DNA of 64,000 bases, taken from contig NC_087380.1 of the NCBI RefSeq assembly GCF_963675165.1, forward strand, positions 4,772,571 to 4,836,570. Reading direction: 5' to 3'. Within the stretch, counting starts at the first letter, position 1; each line of letters opens with the position of its first letter. This document shows positions 47,755-57,850 of this stretch, piece after piece. Made by a program: the position numbers and the translations under genes. Source of the stretch: Halichondria panicea (Eukaryota; Porifera; Demospongiae; Suberitida; Halichondriidae). The notes below the pieces were generated by a model, which worked only from the letters and a program-made list of their open reading frames with translations, was not told the origin of the DNA and ran no database searches.

Positions 47755-48749
47755 TTACTGAGTCTTGTCAGATTGCTTGTCGAGAGTCTTTCTCAAACTT
47801 TTGCTCTTCATGACAGTCTTTTTTTGCACATTTTTATATTGCTCCAGCCAGAAAGATGTCACAGCAAAGCCTCTAATAGTTACCCAGAGACTAACTATTT
47901 CATGGAGTAAATCGTCAGCTTCACTCTCCTTCTTGATATCAATAGAAAGCATACTCCACCAAAACTGAACATCATCATCTTCCAAGACATCCTTCAATAG
48001 TTTTCCCTTGCTTGGTGTAGGCTTAGAAATTATGTGTTGTGGCAGTAATGCCTGCGTTTGTATCTCGATTGCTTTAAACAAATTGAACGTGGTGTCACTA
48101 ACATGAAACAATCCTCCCCTATCAATGTTTGTCATCCACTCCAATGTATAAAGATAGTACGAACTTACGTCTCCAGAGCTGGCCATACTACCTAAGCATT
48201 CAACAAAATGGGCAGCAGTTTCTGTTGACATCTTTTGGAATTTTTCATCAATTTCATGGCCACAAATCCACTGGCATATCGAACAGCGTTGTCTTCCTTG
48301 GTCAACAGTTGAACACTCTTTGCTGCCACTAGAGTCGGTTTCGATAACTTAGCAATATCAAGTATTATTGTTTCAAAAAGATGCCGGTTAACCGATTGCT
48401 GCTGTAAGGGAATCAATGGTGGTAGTTCAATCCTTTGTGACTGTGACTTCCACACAGAAGGCAGTTTCTTAATTCTTAACTGATGGAATTTTGATAAAGA
48501 ACGCTCCTTGAATAGCTTGAATTTCCCTTGAGGAATACACTGTATGGGTGAGCGAATTGCTTGGACTAAACTCGCCGAGAAATCTTTGAGAGTATCTGTA
48601 GTTGCACTACTCATTGTTGAGAAAAGGTCCCCAATCGTTTTCAGGGAGTCTGGACCCTCTCTCTGACAATCTACTTCTTCTTCAGCACGCAATACAGCCT
48701 TAATAGAATTAAATACTACTTGAAAGTCATCATCATTGGAACTAGCCAT
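47755..48749 (-). pseudogene. Second gene of the P-like transposon, one frameshift
   Basis: From the ATG at 48749 (MASSNDDDFQVVFNSIKA) the minus strand encodes about 320 residues if one slip is allowed in an A/T homopolymer near 48240. There the first frame (48749-48192) overlaps the second (48231-47755). Features are an acidic start, KSVQLLTKEDNAVRYASGF (a loop-helix segment), then DRGGLFHVSDTTFNLFKAIE and LWVTIRGFAVTSFW, ending with a Lys-rich tail. I recall similar proteins accompanying P-like transposases in cnidarian and sponge repeats. No biochemical role is known to me. It converges with the transposase, tail to tail, 209 bp apart. A homopolymer slip could be a sequencing error, in which case the gene may be intact. 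Confidence 0.6.
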
Positions 48750-48882
48750 TTCTATGCGTTTATCTGTTGTCGTTTGCTCTTAGTGGTTTCCATGTGAACT
48801 ACACTAAATTACGGTACACACGGGGTTAAGTATGGCATTTCCTGTCACATGCCGCAACTAGCCTATAGAATAGGATTTCTAC

Positions 48883-48913
48883 TGCGTTTCCAATCCCTTT
48901 CCTTCTATCTATG
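48883..48913 (-). repeat. Right 31-bp TIR of the P-like transposon
   Basis: Perfect inverse of the left end, followed by the target duplication GTTGCAC at 48914-48920. Confidence 0.93.
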
Positions 48914-48920
48914 GTTGCAC

Positions 48921-50016
48921 GGACTGAGCACAGTTATACTATTGCAGTTTATAGAAATAGGTATTGTTGTGATGGCCTCGCAGCGTGTTACTCGAGGGTA
49001 CCAACCAATTCCGTCTTCAATCTATGATTTGATTAATGCCCTTCAGGGCTGAAAATGTTCTGCAGAAGGCTGTAGTGGTGCCCAACCCTACGAGCGTCCG
49101 GCACGCCCAACTGTACCCTGGTTCCAGTGTGACGATGTCTATAACAATACAAGATATACGACTACATACAAGAAGTGCAACACGCAGGTAATAATTATGA
49201 ATGATCAAAAATTAATGTTAGGCGCACGGTTGTTGGACCTCCCAACCCGGGTTGGGCCATGCCAACTATCCCTATATCAAAATTAATGCATTTTCCTTGC
49301 TCTCATTCGCATTCGCAGAAACCACAAAAATACTACAGTACAACTACTGGTACTCCTTGCTCTCATTCGTATTCGCAGAAACCACAAAAATAAACTTAAA
49401 TATGATTATTTTGTGATGGTAACAATTCTGCTTATACCATTGCGTAGGTAAAAGAATATTATCTCCATGGCAACCAAGTGGTGGGTATGTGGTGGTTATA
49501 AAACAGATTTTTCAATAGTGGACAATCCCTTAGCGACCAATCGTTGGTCTGGAACTCTGGCACAACATTCTTGCTGCATGATTTAAATTCGTATAGCTTT
49601 CGTAACTATACACACAGTGATTACTCTCAATTATCAGGTTCTTTGGGTACCTTTTTGCTTACTCAAGCAAACTTATCACACATGAATTGTTAAATAAATA
49701 AATTGTCCAACTTTTGATACGAAAAATTTTTCCAGAAATACTATTTGATGTTACACGCATTTTTACGACCACCTCCATTTTCACTTAAAATGCCACTTTT
49801 GGGATCACATTTTTGTAGCTTATTCATTCATTCACGTATACAACTCAGCACAATTTCTTGCTGGATGCACTGTATACTATGCAGGGTTTAATGTTTGGGC
49901 GCACGTAAACACGCGTTTGACCACACCCCCTATTACATGCTAGTGCATCACGCACATCATAGACAGTACTAATGTGATGATGTTATTGTTCTACACAATT
50001 CTGGGGGGAAAGTTCA
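48921..50016. other. No gene recognised
   Basis: A 38-bp block is repeated with exactly 60-bp spacing (49294-49331 and 49354-49391). 49450-49800 is a weak relative of the arms of the foldback at 18980-20202 (shared GTGGTGGGT-TGTGGTG and TTATCACACATGAATTGTTA-like words). CCCAACCCGGGTTGGG near 49237 is a perfect palindrome. Confidence 0.45.
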
Positions 50017-50034
50017 CCCCCCCCCCCCCCCCCC
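50017..50034 (+). repeat. Poly-C tract
   Basis: An uninterrupted C run of about 18 bases, prone to length error. Confidence 0.95.
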
Positions 50035-50667
50035 TATTAGATGAAACCGTATTTCATTATGGCCGTTCAGATGGAAAACACAGCACACCATGGCATTGTG
50101 CGTAACTCGAGGCGTATGCATCATTGTCATAAATAAATTCAATCCACTCATACTCCAGAATATAATAATAAGTATAATTTCAAATTTATAGTTCACTTCT
50201 GTAGCCCTAACATCTAGTTCAAAGAACAAATGGGATAATGGCTTTCCTACCACGTGGATACTTTTCGAACTCTTTGCGATAGTTCCTGTGCTTTCCGAGA
50301 GCCCATTGTGTCATCTGACCGAGTCCAGCCAATGTGAACAAGAGAGCTGAAGGGGGCCCCAAATAAAGCTGTAGTATGATTATGTACTACCAGTTTGCAC
50401 TAACCTGGGAAAGACTGTGTCATGATAGTGAAACCAAGCCAAGCTCCAACCTGGAAAAAAGTTATCAAAATAATATACTGTTCAGGAAGTTTCTACATGA
50501 TTTACATGTAGAATCCCAAAGGGCTGGTTGTAGTATCCCGAACGTAGTGAGGGTTCTACTAGCCCTGAGGGCTTCTAAATCATGAGCAACCATGAGTCAT
50601 AGCAACTACGAGTCTCTAGCCAGATTTGAATGTTCTATAATTCATGGCTAATCTTGGCTAAGTACTA

Positions 50668-50855
50668 GCCTCGATCCCAGGCCGCACTGAAGATGGGCCT
50701 GGTGTCAACTGATCGCGCATGCGCCACATAATCCCCAGAAACTAGGAACTTTGGATAACATCGTATATGCTCAGTAAAACGACCATGAGTCATCCAATAC
50801 TTTTGTGCATGCGCAAGCAGGCCTCCTTTCTGAGGCTTTGTGAAGGAGGTTCATG
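50668..50855 (+). repeat. Dispersed repeat R3, copy 2 (short form)
   Basis: It has the same left hairpin (CTCGATCCCAGGCCGC...GGGCCTGGTGTCAAC) with GCGCATGCGCCACATAAT, and the same right end (GCATGCGCAAGCAGGCCTCC...AAGGAGG), but lacks about 350 bp of the interior. It is probably the minimal mobile form. Confidence 0.75.
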
Positions 50856-51086
50856 ATTTTAGATTGAACACAGCATGAATAACAAATGAAAAACCCAAGT
50901 GCTTATTAATCATCTGAGTGTATTCTATCACCTATCACCACCAGTACCTCATAGGTGTAGTTCGGACAGCTGACAAGGCTGAACAGCATTGAGAATGGGT
51001 TACTGTCAGGATACGGAATTTTGCGCTTCTTAGTGCCTACAAAAATGCACACACTGAAACGTGGAACACAGAGCAGACAGTACATA

Positions 51087-51829
51087 CAGTAGAGGCCAAA
51101 ACAAAGTTTCTGTTCCGTTTGCGTAGTAACTCAGCGTTTGTTTTGATTCCGTTGCACGCAAGCAAAACAATCATTTTGGTGCATGTGCACTCAAGCGTGC
51201 AATAGTGTGTTGACTTACACCATAGATTAAATAGGGAGAGGGATTGGAAACGGAAGTTACCTCGAATTATATCCGCGTTACGCCGGGGTTTAATCGAGGC
51301 TGTGTATCTAACGTTGGTAAAATCTAGTACCTTGACTTGTCTGCTAGCTTGAGACTAATGGGACACAGTACACCGATTAGTTGCACAGTCTTAGCGTAGG
51401 TACATAATAGCGATTTTTATACTCTCTTCACAAAAGTCAAAAATGTATTTTTCTTTTCCAACTGATGCTCATCATTAGGGGGCATGAGAATGACGTTTTA
51501 GGAGGGCACTGAATATCTTGTAGTGATTTGTTGCCGCGTGTTGAGCAACCGTAACACGGATTGACATCAAAGTGCTCTCTGGTGCCATGCTAAATTCAAT
51601 GTAAAATGTCACGTGACGCTACTTCCGTTTCCGATCCCTCTCCCTATTCAATTTATGCTTACACAAACCGCTAATTGGATTCGTAGTAATTAAGTTGCTA
51701 CATGGTGTTAGTGTAAACAATGTAACCACGAAACCGCAGCGTGGTACGTGCGTAGGCGGAAACGAGCAATAGCAATTGCGTGCAATCTAATCAGCAAACG
51801 GAACAGAAACTTTATTTTGGCCTCTACTG
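51087..51829. mobile_element. TA-flanked MITE, interrupted by another MITE
   Basis: Ends CAGTAGAGGCCAAAACAAAG and the inverse, over about 35 bp (TIR to GTTCCGTTTGC). It is flanked by TA at 51085-51086 and 51830-51831. Removing the nested element and one 7-bp duplicate leaves about 299 bp. CAGT ends and TA duplication fit the mariner/Tigger group. Non-coding. Confidence 0.88.
51221..51657. mobile_element. 437-bp MITE related to the P-like transposon
   Basis: Left end CATAGATTAAATAGGGAGAG and inverted right end with a few mismatches over about 37 bp. It is flanked by CTTACAC (51214-51220 and 51658-51664). The end resembles the P-like TIR (CATAGAT, then A/G-rich, then GGGATTGGAAACG) and the duplication length is the same, so it is probably mobilised by a related transposase. 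No coding capacity. Confidence 0.85.
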
Positions 51830-51831
51830 TA

Positions 51832-52462
51832 TAATGTCCAACCATGCAGGAACAAACCTTGTGGCCTCAAATTGCGTAAAGTTATGTGAGTAGAGAGGTT
51901 TCCAATCTCACACACCTATTAAGTTAGAGACAACAATGACCAATGCTACTATCTGTTTCACTACTATCTGTTTCACTTACAATAAACAGAGCCAATCCGG
52001 TGTAGACTTGGACTATCCCATACACTGTGTGGACAACATAACACACAAGGCAAAATACTTTTATTACTACAGTTTCTCTGTCACCGCATAATTAGGGTTA
52101 AAGGGCGAGGCATACCTGAATGTGTGGCGTATTGGAGTATTCTAGCTGGAACTACTGAATGGTTGTAATGCGAGTATCAAGGTCGGGCATCTGTTTGCTT
52201 TTTCTATATCTATGGTTTTGTCCTGTTTGCTCTTTTGTTCCTTTTTTTTGCTTGTCTAGGATAATACGAGGTCTCAAGGATCCACCACTAATTTTACTAT
52301 ACCTAGGACATCAGATACCAACCATTTTAAACATTAATTTAAGTGAGCATTCCGTTTGAGCTAGTAACGTGAACAGCTGACACTATTTCTCTCACACAAA
52401 TGATACTTCTTGTATACCCTCACGCATGCACGCATAACACAACACGGTTCCGGTGTTATGCA
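51832..52462. other. No gene recognised
   Basis: An ORF at 52159-52359 encodes a hydrophobic Cys-rich peptide and has a close relative at 53580-53660 (AGGTCGGGCATCTGTT...GTTTTGT), so it is repeat-derived. Confidence 0.4.
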
Positions 52463-52489
52463 CGCACACACGCACACACGCACACACAC

Positions 52490-52521
<32 letters not shown>

Positions 52522-52522
52522 T
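52463..52522 (+). repeat. (CA)n microsatellite
   Basis: CACACGCACACA units over about 60 bp. Confidence 0.95.
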
Positions 52523-52627
52523 ATCTAATGCCTAGTGTTAATTCTAAGAACCAAAATTAGAGTAATGATTGTTTTGTGCTTGCCACCTAGAAGAACCACA
52601 TAACTCCATCCCCATTATCAGATACTA

Positions 52628-53276
52628 CAGGGATTTGAGGAGTTTTTGCAACTGTAATGTCGAGAGCGGAAGTACCTGTCACGTGAACCGTTACGTAACA
52701 AGATTGAATTGTGGCTCATCAAACCAATTTTTCTCCAATAGAGCCTCTTTATTTTTGTTAAACTCGACTTACACAGGAAAGAGCCTTTGGCAAAGGCTTT
52801 GCACCACAGCAGGTTGTCAGCTGAAGCTATCCTTGAGATTCTAATCGTTTTGTGAGCTACGTACTACTTGCCCCTAGCCTGCCCGCAAGCTGTTGAAAGT
52901 GTATCACTAGTCTCAGTAAAATCTCTCTTAGGCTAGCTCCAGCTGGATACACAACCTGTGTCACAGAACTGTCTAATAGTAGCTGACAAAACGATTGGAA
53001 ATGCTCAAGAATAGCTTTAGCTGTGGTGCAAAGGCTTGCAGATGCACAGCAAAGCATAGTAGGTCACAAAACGATTTGAAATGCTCAAGAATAGCTTTAG
53101 CTGTGGTGCAGATGCACAGCAAAGCCTCCTGTGTAGGTTGATTTTTCCCAAAAATAAATAATTAAATAGGCGTAAAGGGAGAAAAATTGGTTTGGTAGAG
53201 CCAGAATTATGTAACTGTTCACGTGACAGGTACTCCGCTCTCGACATTGCAGTTGCAAGAATTCAGCAAATCCCTG
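52628..53276. mobile_element. 649-bp foldback element, TA-flanked
   Basis: Starts CAGGGATTTG and ends CAAATCCCTG, flanked by TA (52626-52627, 53277-53278). The arms (about 52628-52850 and 53040-53276) are imperfect inverses containing GTCGAGAGCGGAAGTACCTG / CAGGTACTCCGCTCTCGAC and TTGGTTT words. The middle contains a 75-bp head-to-tail duplication (about 52987-53050 and 53066-53123). Non-coding. Confidence 0.8.
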
Positions 53277-53279
53277 TAC

Positions 53280-54619
53280 CACCACAAAACCTGACAATAC
53301 AGGCCTGTACCTTAATTATAAATTAAGCCCCCCTCAAGGTCACACAGCCATGCAAGCTATGTTGAAGTATTACAGCAGCCAATATCAAGTTCAAGATAAG
53401 TTTTATACAGCATTACCTCAAATGTGAATATAGCTTACAATCAGCATGGCCCCAAGTGAATAGCAGCTTACAATAATTATTGTAGTATACTAGTCTTGTG
53501 TTACTCTGAATGCAACAGATGAATGGGGAGGGTTGGTGCACCGTTAAAGACTCTTTAACCCATCATTCTCGACTCTCAAGGTCGGGCATCTGTTCGTTTT
53601 TTCTACTTGTTGTATGGTTTTGTGCTGTTTGTTCTTTGTTCCCTTTTTTGTTTTGTTTTTGTAGTCCCGTAACTATTACTGAAGAGCTTCCCAAAATAAT
53701 GTAGACACTGTGATAGACTATGTAAAATAACCTAGATACAGATCGGATTGCATTTATAACTTAGAGCTGTTTCTAATTTTTAGGCTGAGTCAGTATTTAT
53801 GTTGCGGAAAGCCTGATCCCACCTCCATTCTCAAACAACACACACACACACATAGAGTCACCCTGCAGCTATTTCCCGAGGATAGCATAGCAAAAAGGTG
53901 TAATAATACTTACTCGCTGGAGTGTAGAGTGGGTGGTTCACGAAGTAGGCAACAAAAGCAGCAAACCCCCTACATGTACATCTTTCAATACTGCTTACCA
54001 AAAAACTGCTTACCAGTAATAGCCTGAGTTCTGCAAGAAAAATTGGAGTATTATATTAGCCTTAAATTGGCTACATAGACATTAATTAATTAACCCGAGG
54101 CGCAGAGTGGCCAAGGGTTATATAATTATTGTAGTAGTACATGATCAATCAAACGTTCCCGTTCCGTTTGCATAAATGCACCGTTCCCGTAAAAAAAACG
54201 TACAATGAACAATGCATTATGCAAAACTCGCTACCACTTTCTGTGTATGAAAATTTGCTGAGTAAGCAGATTCAATAACTTAAATGTGATTGTGTCTATA
54301 AATAGATAGCTTGTTATTGTCTGGCACTTTAATCCTAGCTTAGATAACGATAGATGCTATTTTGCAACAGTGCACCGTTGCCCCAGTTGTTCTCAGACTA
54401 GCATCAGACAAAGTTGTACCCTCCATCTGTGACCTGGAATGATCGTTTTTGAAGACTATCATCTCTTCTCCAGTTCTAGTGTAGAAACTGGGTTTAGCCC
54501 TTACTCGATATAATTATTTTAAGCGCATGCTCAACAGCAAATTGTTGTACTAGAATTGAACTGCTTTTCCATTATGCACAGGAAAATTTTAAATCGTTTC
54601 ATTTATCTATGAGCTAGCT
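53280..54619. other. No gene recognised
   Basis: CCGTTCCCGT words are repeated near 54155-54195. ACCCGAGGCGCAGAGTGGCC near 54093 is related to the R1 margin block. No coding motif. Confidence 0.4.
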
Positions 54620-55342
54620 AGCTTTAAATATGTCTAGTTTTGCTTACTTGGAATGCGAGTGTTGCTACTCGATTCCTGACCGCACTGAAGATGGGCCTGG
54701 TATCGACTGTTTGCGCATGCGCCACCTACAACCCAGAAACGGGGTAATTTGGTAACACCGTATAATTATGCTCAGTAAAACAATGATGTCACAACAAACG
54801 GAAATGGATTGAAGAAATTGTGAAGGTTTCTGATAGCATTCTAATAGCTACCCTTAGCCTGCTATGTTAACAAAAGACTCACAGCCTCCAACAGTGTGGA
54901 TGACAATCCACACTGTTGGAACGGAGTGAAGGCTGACAATAGCCTATATGGACAGGCCAAGCCCATCTGATACTAACCTTGGTGAAAGTCTACATGTAGA
55001 CTCTATCAGAAAGAAATAGCTGCTGCAATCAAACGTACAGCTCTGTCTCTAGCTAGCTAGCTATATAGCTCTACGTATGACTTTAATATTATGATGTATT
55101 CAGGATATTTTTTTCTAGTGACATTTCTGTTTAATGGGGGAAATTGTCCAATAATTTTGGGCATACGCAAGCAGTCAGTAGCAGGCCTCCTTGTTGAGGC
55201 CTTGTGAAGGAGGCTACTTAGTAGTTAGCTCTGCACTAGAACGCTAGCTATGGCTAGCTGCAACAGTGAGAAGAGAGCTGCAAGGCTCTGCTGATGCAGC
55301 CATTAATTTTAGAGTTGCCCTTTTGGCATCGATCGTTTTTAA
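54620..55342 (-). repeat. Dispersed repeat R2, inverted copy, interrupted
   Basis: Minus-orientation R2: GCTTACTTGGAATGC and GAGTGTTGCTACTC up to 54670, then R3. It resumes at 55215 with TACTTAGTAGTTAGCTCTGC and runs to TCGATCGTTTTTAA at 55342, where the TAA-flanked element begins. Confidence 0.75.
54671..55214 (+). repeat. Dispersed repeat R3, copy 3, inserted in R2
   Basis: Comparison with uninterrupted R2 at 41868-41990 (inverted) places the insertion between GTTGCTACTC and TACTTAGTAG with no clear duplication. Both R3 ends form sub-terminal hairpins; the right one is GCCTCCTT...AAGGAGGC. It also holds a perfect inverted pair at about 54889-54920 (CCAACAGTGTGGAT ... ATCCACACTGTTGG). Confidence 0.75.
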
Positions 55343-55908
55343 GGTTACGATGCAGTGTTTGCTCATAAATTATTATTCATGAGTTTTTATTTTGTGAGAA
55401 AGGAAGACATTGTTTCTATTATTGTATGTGTCTATACTGTTGTACTACTCATAAGTAACTATTACAGTGCTTGCTAGCTATCAGTACGCTAACTAGGTGG
55501 CAAAACATTTACCACAAAGATCATGTGGTCATTGCCGATTTTAGTCGTCAAGTATTAGACAAAGAAAGACTCTAACAAGAACTAAACAGTGACCTACCAG
55601 CTATTCCTGAGGGCGGCTCGAAGAGTTCTTGGTCCTATCTATCTACAAACTAAAAAAAAAATGTCATAGTTTACTAGCTAGTCGGCTATTTTTCCATATT
55701 TTTCTACTTCTACACGAGCTAACTCGATGACTGTTCATTGTAAATTGTTTCGAGCCGCCCTGCCCCTTTCCTCTTTTAAATAGATAATTGACTTACTGGC
55801 AAAGAGCATGCAATATCTAGCATATAAAATGACGACTAGTGTCTACAGTCAAGACAAGCTTGATTTACTACTGATAATTACTGCGTGGGCGAACACTGCA
55901 TCGCAACC
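55343..55908. mobile_element. 566-bp inverted-repeat element with TAA duplication
   Basis: Ends GGTTACGATGCAGTGTTTGC and inverse GCGAACACTGCATCGCAACC, flanked by TAA (55340-55342 and 55909-55911). The related R2 sequence near 40078-40105 (inverted) has CATCGATCATTTTTAACAAC uninterrupted, so this is likely an occupied/empty pair. A 3-bp TWA duplication is typical of PIF/Harbinger elements. Non-coding. Confidence 0.7.
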
Positions 55909-55910
55909 TA

Positions 55911-56818
55911 ACAACAAGAGGTAGTTCTGTTTCTGGTCCATTCGCCGCTCAATATTTCACTGGGCTGTTTTTTCAGCAACACACCTAATGCGCATGCGCA
56001 ACCACACCCCACTCACTTTAGGTTGAGTGGGTGTTGCAATAATTACATGTACAGCACCTACAACACTTCAATTATTATTCAGTAAGCTAGTGTTTGTATC
56101 TTGTATTAATATCTTGTATTTAGCAATGAAAGATGTTATTATGCTAACACAATAATTATGTGGTCTCATTTTGCTTTTTTGCTTTAATACAGAGCATGTA
56201 CAATGGCTCAAGCTAGTGCAATGACAGTATAAATTATAGGTGTTTGATATAGAGACAATTCTCAGTTGAATGTTCCGGTTGCCAAAAGCCTAAAATACCT
56301 CTACCTGTATGTTATTTAGATGTTATTTTTGTGACAAACCGTGAAAAAAAATGATGACACTGCAAATAATTGTGTGTGGCTCAGTTGCTCTAGGATTCTT
56401 GAAAGGGGGGTTCCAGGGCTCTGAGCGGGTCAAGGACTGCTAAAAAAAGGTCGTCACTTCTTCGAAACAGTGAGCATGCGCATTAACACACCGAATTTTT
56501 CCTAAAAAAAGGTCATCACTTTTCATAAGCATAAGCAGTCTGCATGCAGCACTACGCTGGAGAGTTTTTAGCCTTCATAGTCACTGAAACTGCACAGACA
56601 AAGCAGGGCTAACAAGGAGTAAAGGTAAGTGAGAAGTGCATGTGAAAGCTAGTAAGAAAGGAACAACTTGCTAACTAGTTGCTTGAGCCTCTCACTCAAT
56701 TCTTCTCAAAGGGGGTTCAATTGAACCCAAAGAACCCCCTCTGGATCCGCCACTGTCCCTCCTGGACTCACGTAATCAGGGAATCAATCTGACCAGAAAC
56801 AGAACTACCTCTTGTTGT
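55911..56818. mobile_element. Candidate inverted-repeat element, 28-bp ends
   Basis: ACAACAAGAGGTAGTTCTGT (continuing to TTCTGGTC, 28 bp) at 55911-55938 is perfectly inverted at 56791-56818. The interior repeats AAAAAAAGGTCGTCACTT / AAAAAAAGGTCATCACTT near 56443 and 56503. No target duplication could be assigned, because the left edge abuts the previous element. Confidence 0.55.
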
Positions 56819-57082
56819 GGCCTTACATGATTGTTGTAAATTATAGTTTTAGGTGCGCAGAATAGTTGTTTAACTACGTACCTATATCAGCTTATTAATG
56901 TCTATCCTATTGTCATTATAATCAAAATAAAATCCTAGAGGGGCAAAATACTCCCCTCGCCACCCCCCCCCCTCCCCCTGTGAGTAGAAAAAGTTTTCTT
57001 ACAGCTAACAATGATCCACGTGGGTGTTGACCACGCCCCATGCATAATCTCTACTGATATAATCTCTATTGATTTGCATGTA

Positions 57083-57385
57083 CAGTAGAACCTCGATTAT
57101 CCGGCCCTCCATTATCCGGAACCTCGATTATCCGGCTTGGCAGTTTTTCTAGATCAGAAAATGGGCGTGTCCCTCAAATGCGCATGCGCGTTACAGCTGT
57201 TACCATGGAGACATGCCTGCTTATCTTCTGCGCATGCGCAGACAACCATGTGGCACTGCTGTTTACCAATAAAGTGTGTGGATCAAGGCGTGGTTTATCT
57301 ATTCGATTATCTGGCATATTCACTTATCCGGCCTACTTCTGGAACCAAGGTGTCCCAAGGTGTTCAGATAATCGAGGTTCTACTG
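57083..57385. mobile_element. Tigger/pogo-like MITE
   Basis: Starts CAGTAGAACCTCGATTATCC, inverse at the right end (AATCGAGGTTCTACTG), flanked by TA (57081-57082, 57386-57387). This end sequence is the familiar one of Tigger/pogo-type elements. The ATTATCCGG word is repeated internally. The ORF spanning it (57137-57418) reads out of the right end and is not considered a gene. Confidence 0.88.
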
Positions 57386-57464
57386 TACAGGCTTCAGGCT
57401 TGTGATAAGGTAGCCTAGCAATACATGTATACCGTCAAGAGTCATTAGGAATAGTAGGCAACTC

Positions 57465-57850
57465 CACTTAAGGACAAAATACTCGTGACATTTCGTGGGT
57501 TATATATATATTTGTGGTTGGAGCTTGCACCGCAAATAAAGTACAAGGTCGCTTCATTCGTGGGTAATATATTCGTGGTAAGACAGAATGCCTTTTGGTA
57601 CAGTCTACTGGAGTTGCTACTCTTCCTCTTGATACCGCCGTATATTTATAGCCAGTAATTTTCGGGGGACAAAACATTCGTGGTTGAGCAATATTAATTT
57701 AGTCACTTCATGGATAACATTTTGGTGATTGCTGCTTGCACTGCAGGTAAAGATAGGCAAGGTCGCTTCATTTGTGGGTAAAATATTGGTGGTCTGAGCT
57801 CCGACCACGAAAACCACGAATATTTTGTCCGCAGAAATTACCAGCTTTTA
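57465..57850 (+). repeat. Direct repeat with ATTCGTGG/CGAAAAT words
   Basis: Two diverged copies of about 180 bp (57470-57640 and 57660-57835). Shared blocks are GGACAAAA(T/C)A(C/T)TCGTG, GCTTGCACYGCA, AAGGTCGCTTCATT(C/T)GTGGGTAA and TTCGTGG. Related words occur at 10450-10560 and 80-190. Confidence 0.65.

Larger units (their letters stand above)
43438..48913. mobile_element. P-like DNA transposon, two convergent genes
   Basis: It has 31-bp perfect terminal inverted repeats (43438-43468 and 48883-48913), beginning CATAGATAGAAGGAAAGGGA. The flanks are GTTGCAC on both sides (43431-43437 and 48914-48920), a 7-bp target duplication. Inside, a five-exon transposase pseudogene (plus) and a second gene (minus) converge, leaving 1.4 kb of non-coding left end. 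Sub-terminal DNA holds a hairpin at 43613-43648. The transposase family is P-element-like; classical P elements make 8-bp duplications, so 7 bp is a deviation. Frameshifts and stops make this copy defective. Confidence 0.85.

Noticed and set aside
57137-57418. 93-codon plus-strand ORF
   Set aside because: Runs through a Tigger/pogo-like MITE and out of its right end; repeat-derived.
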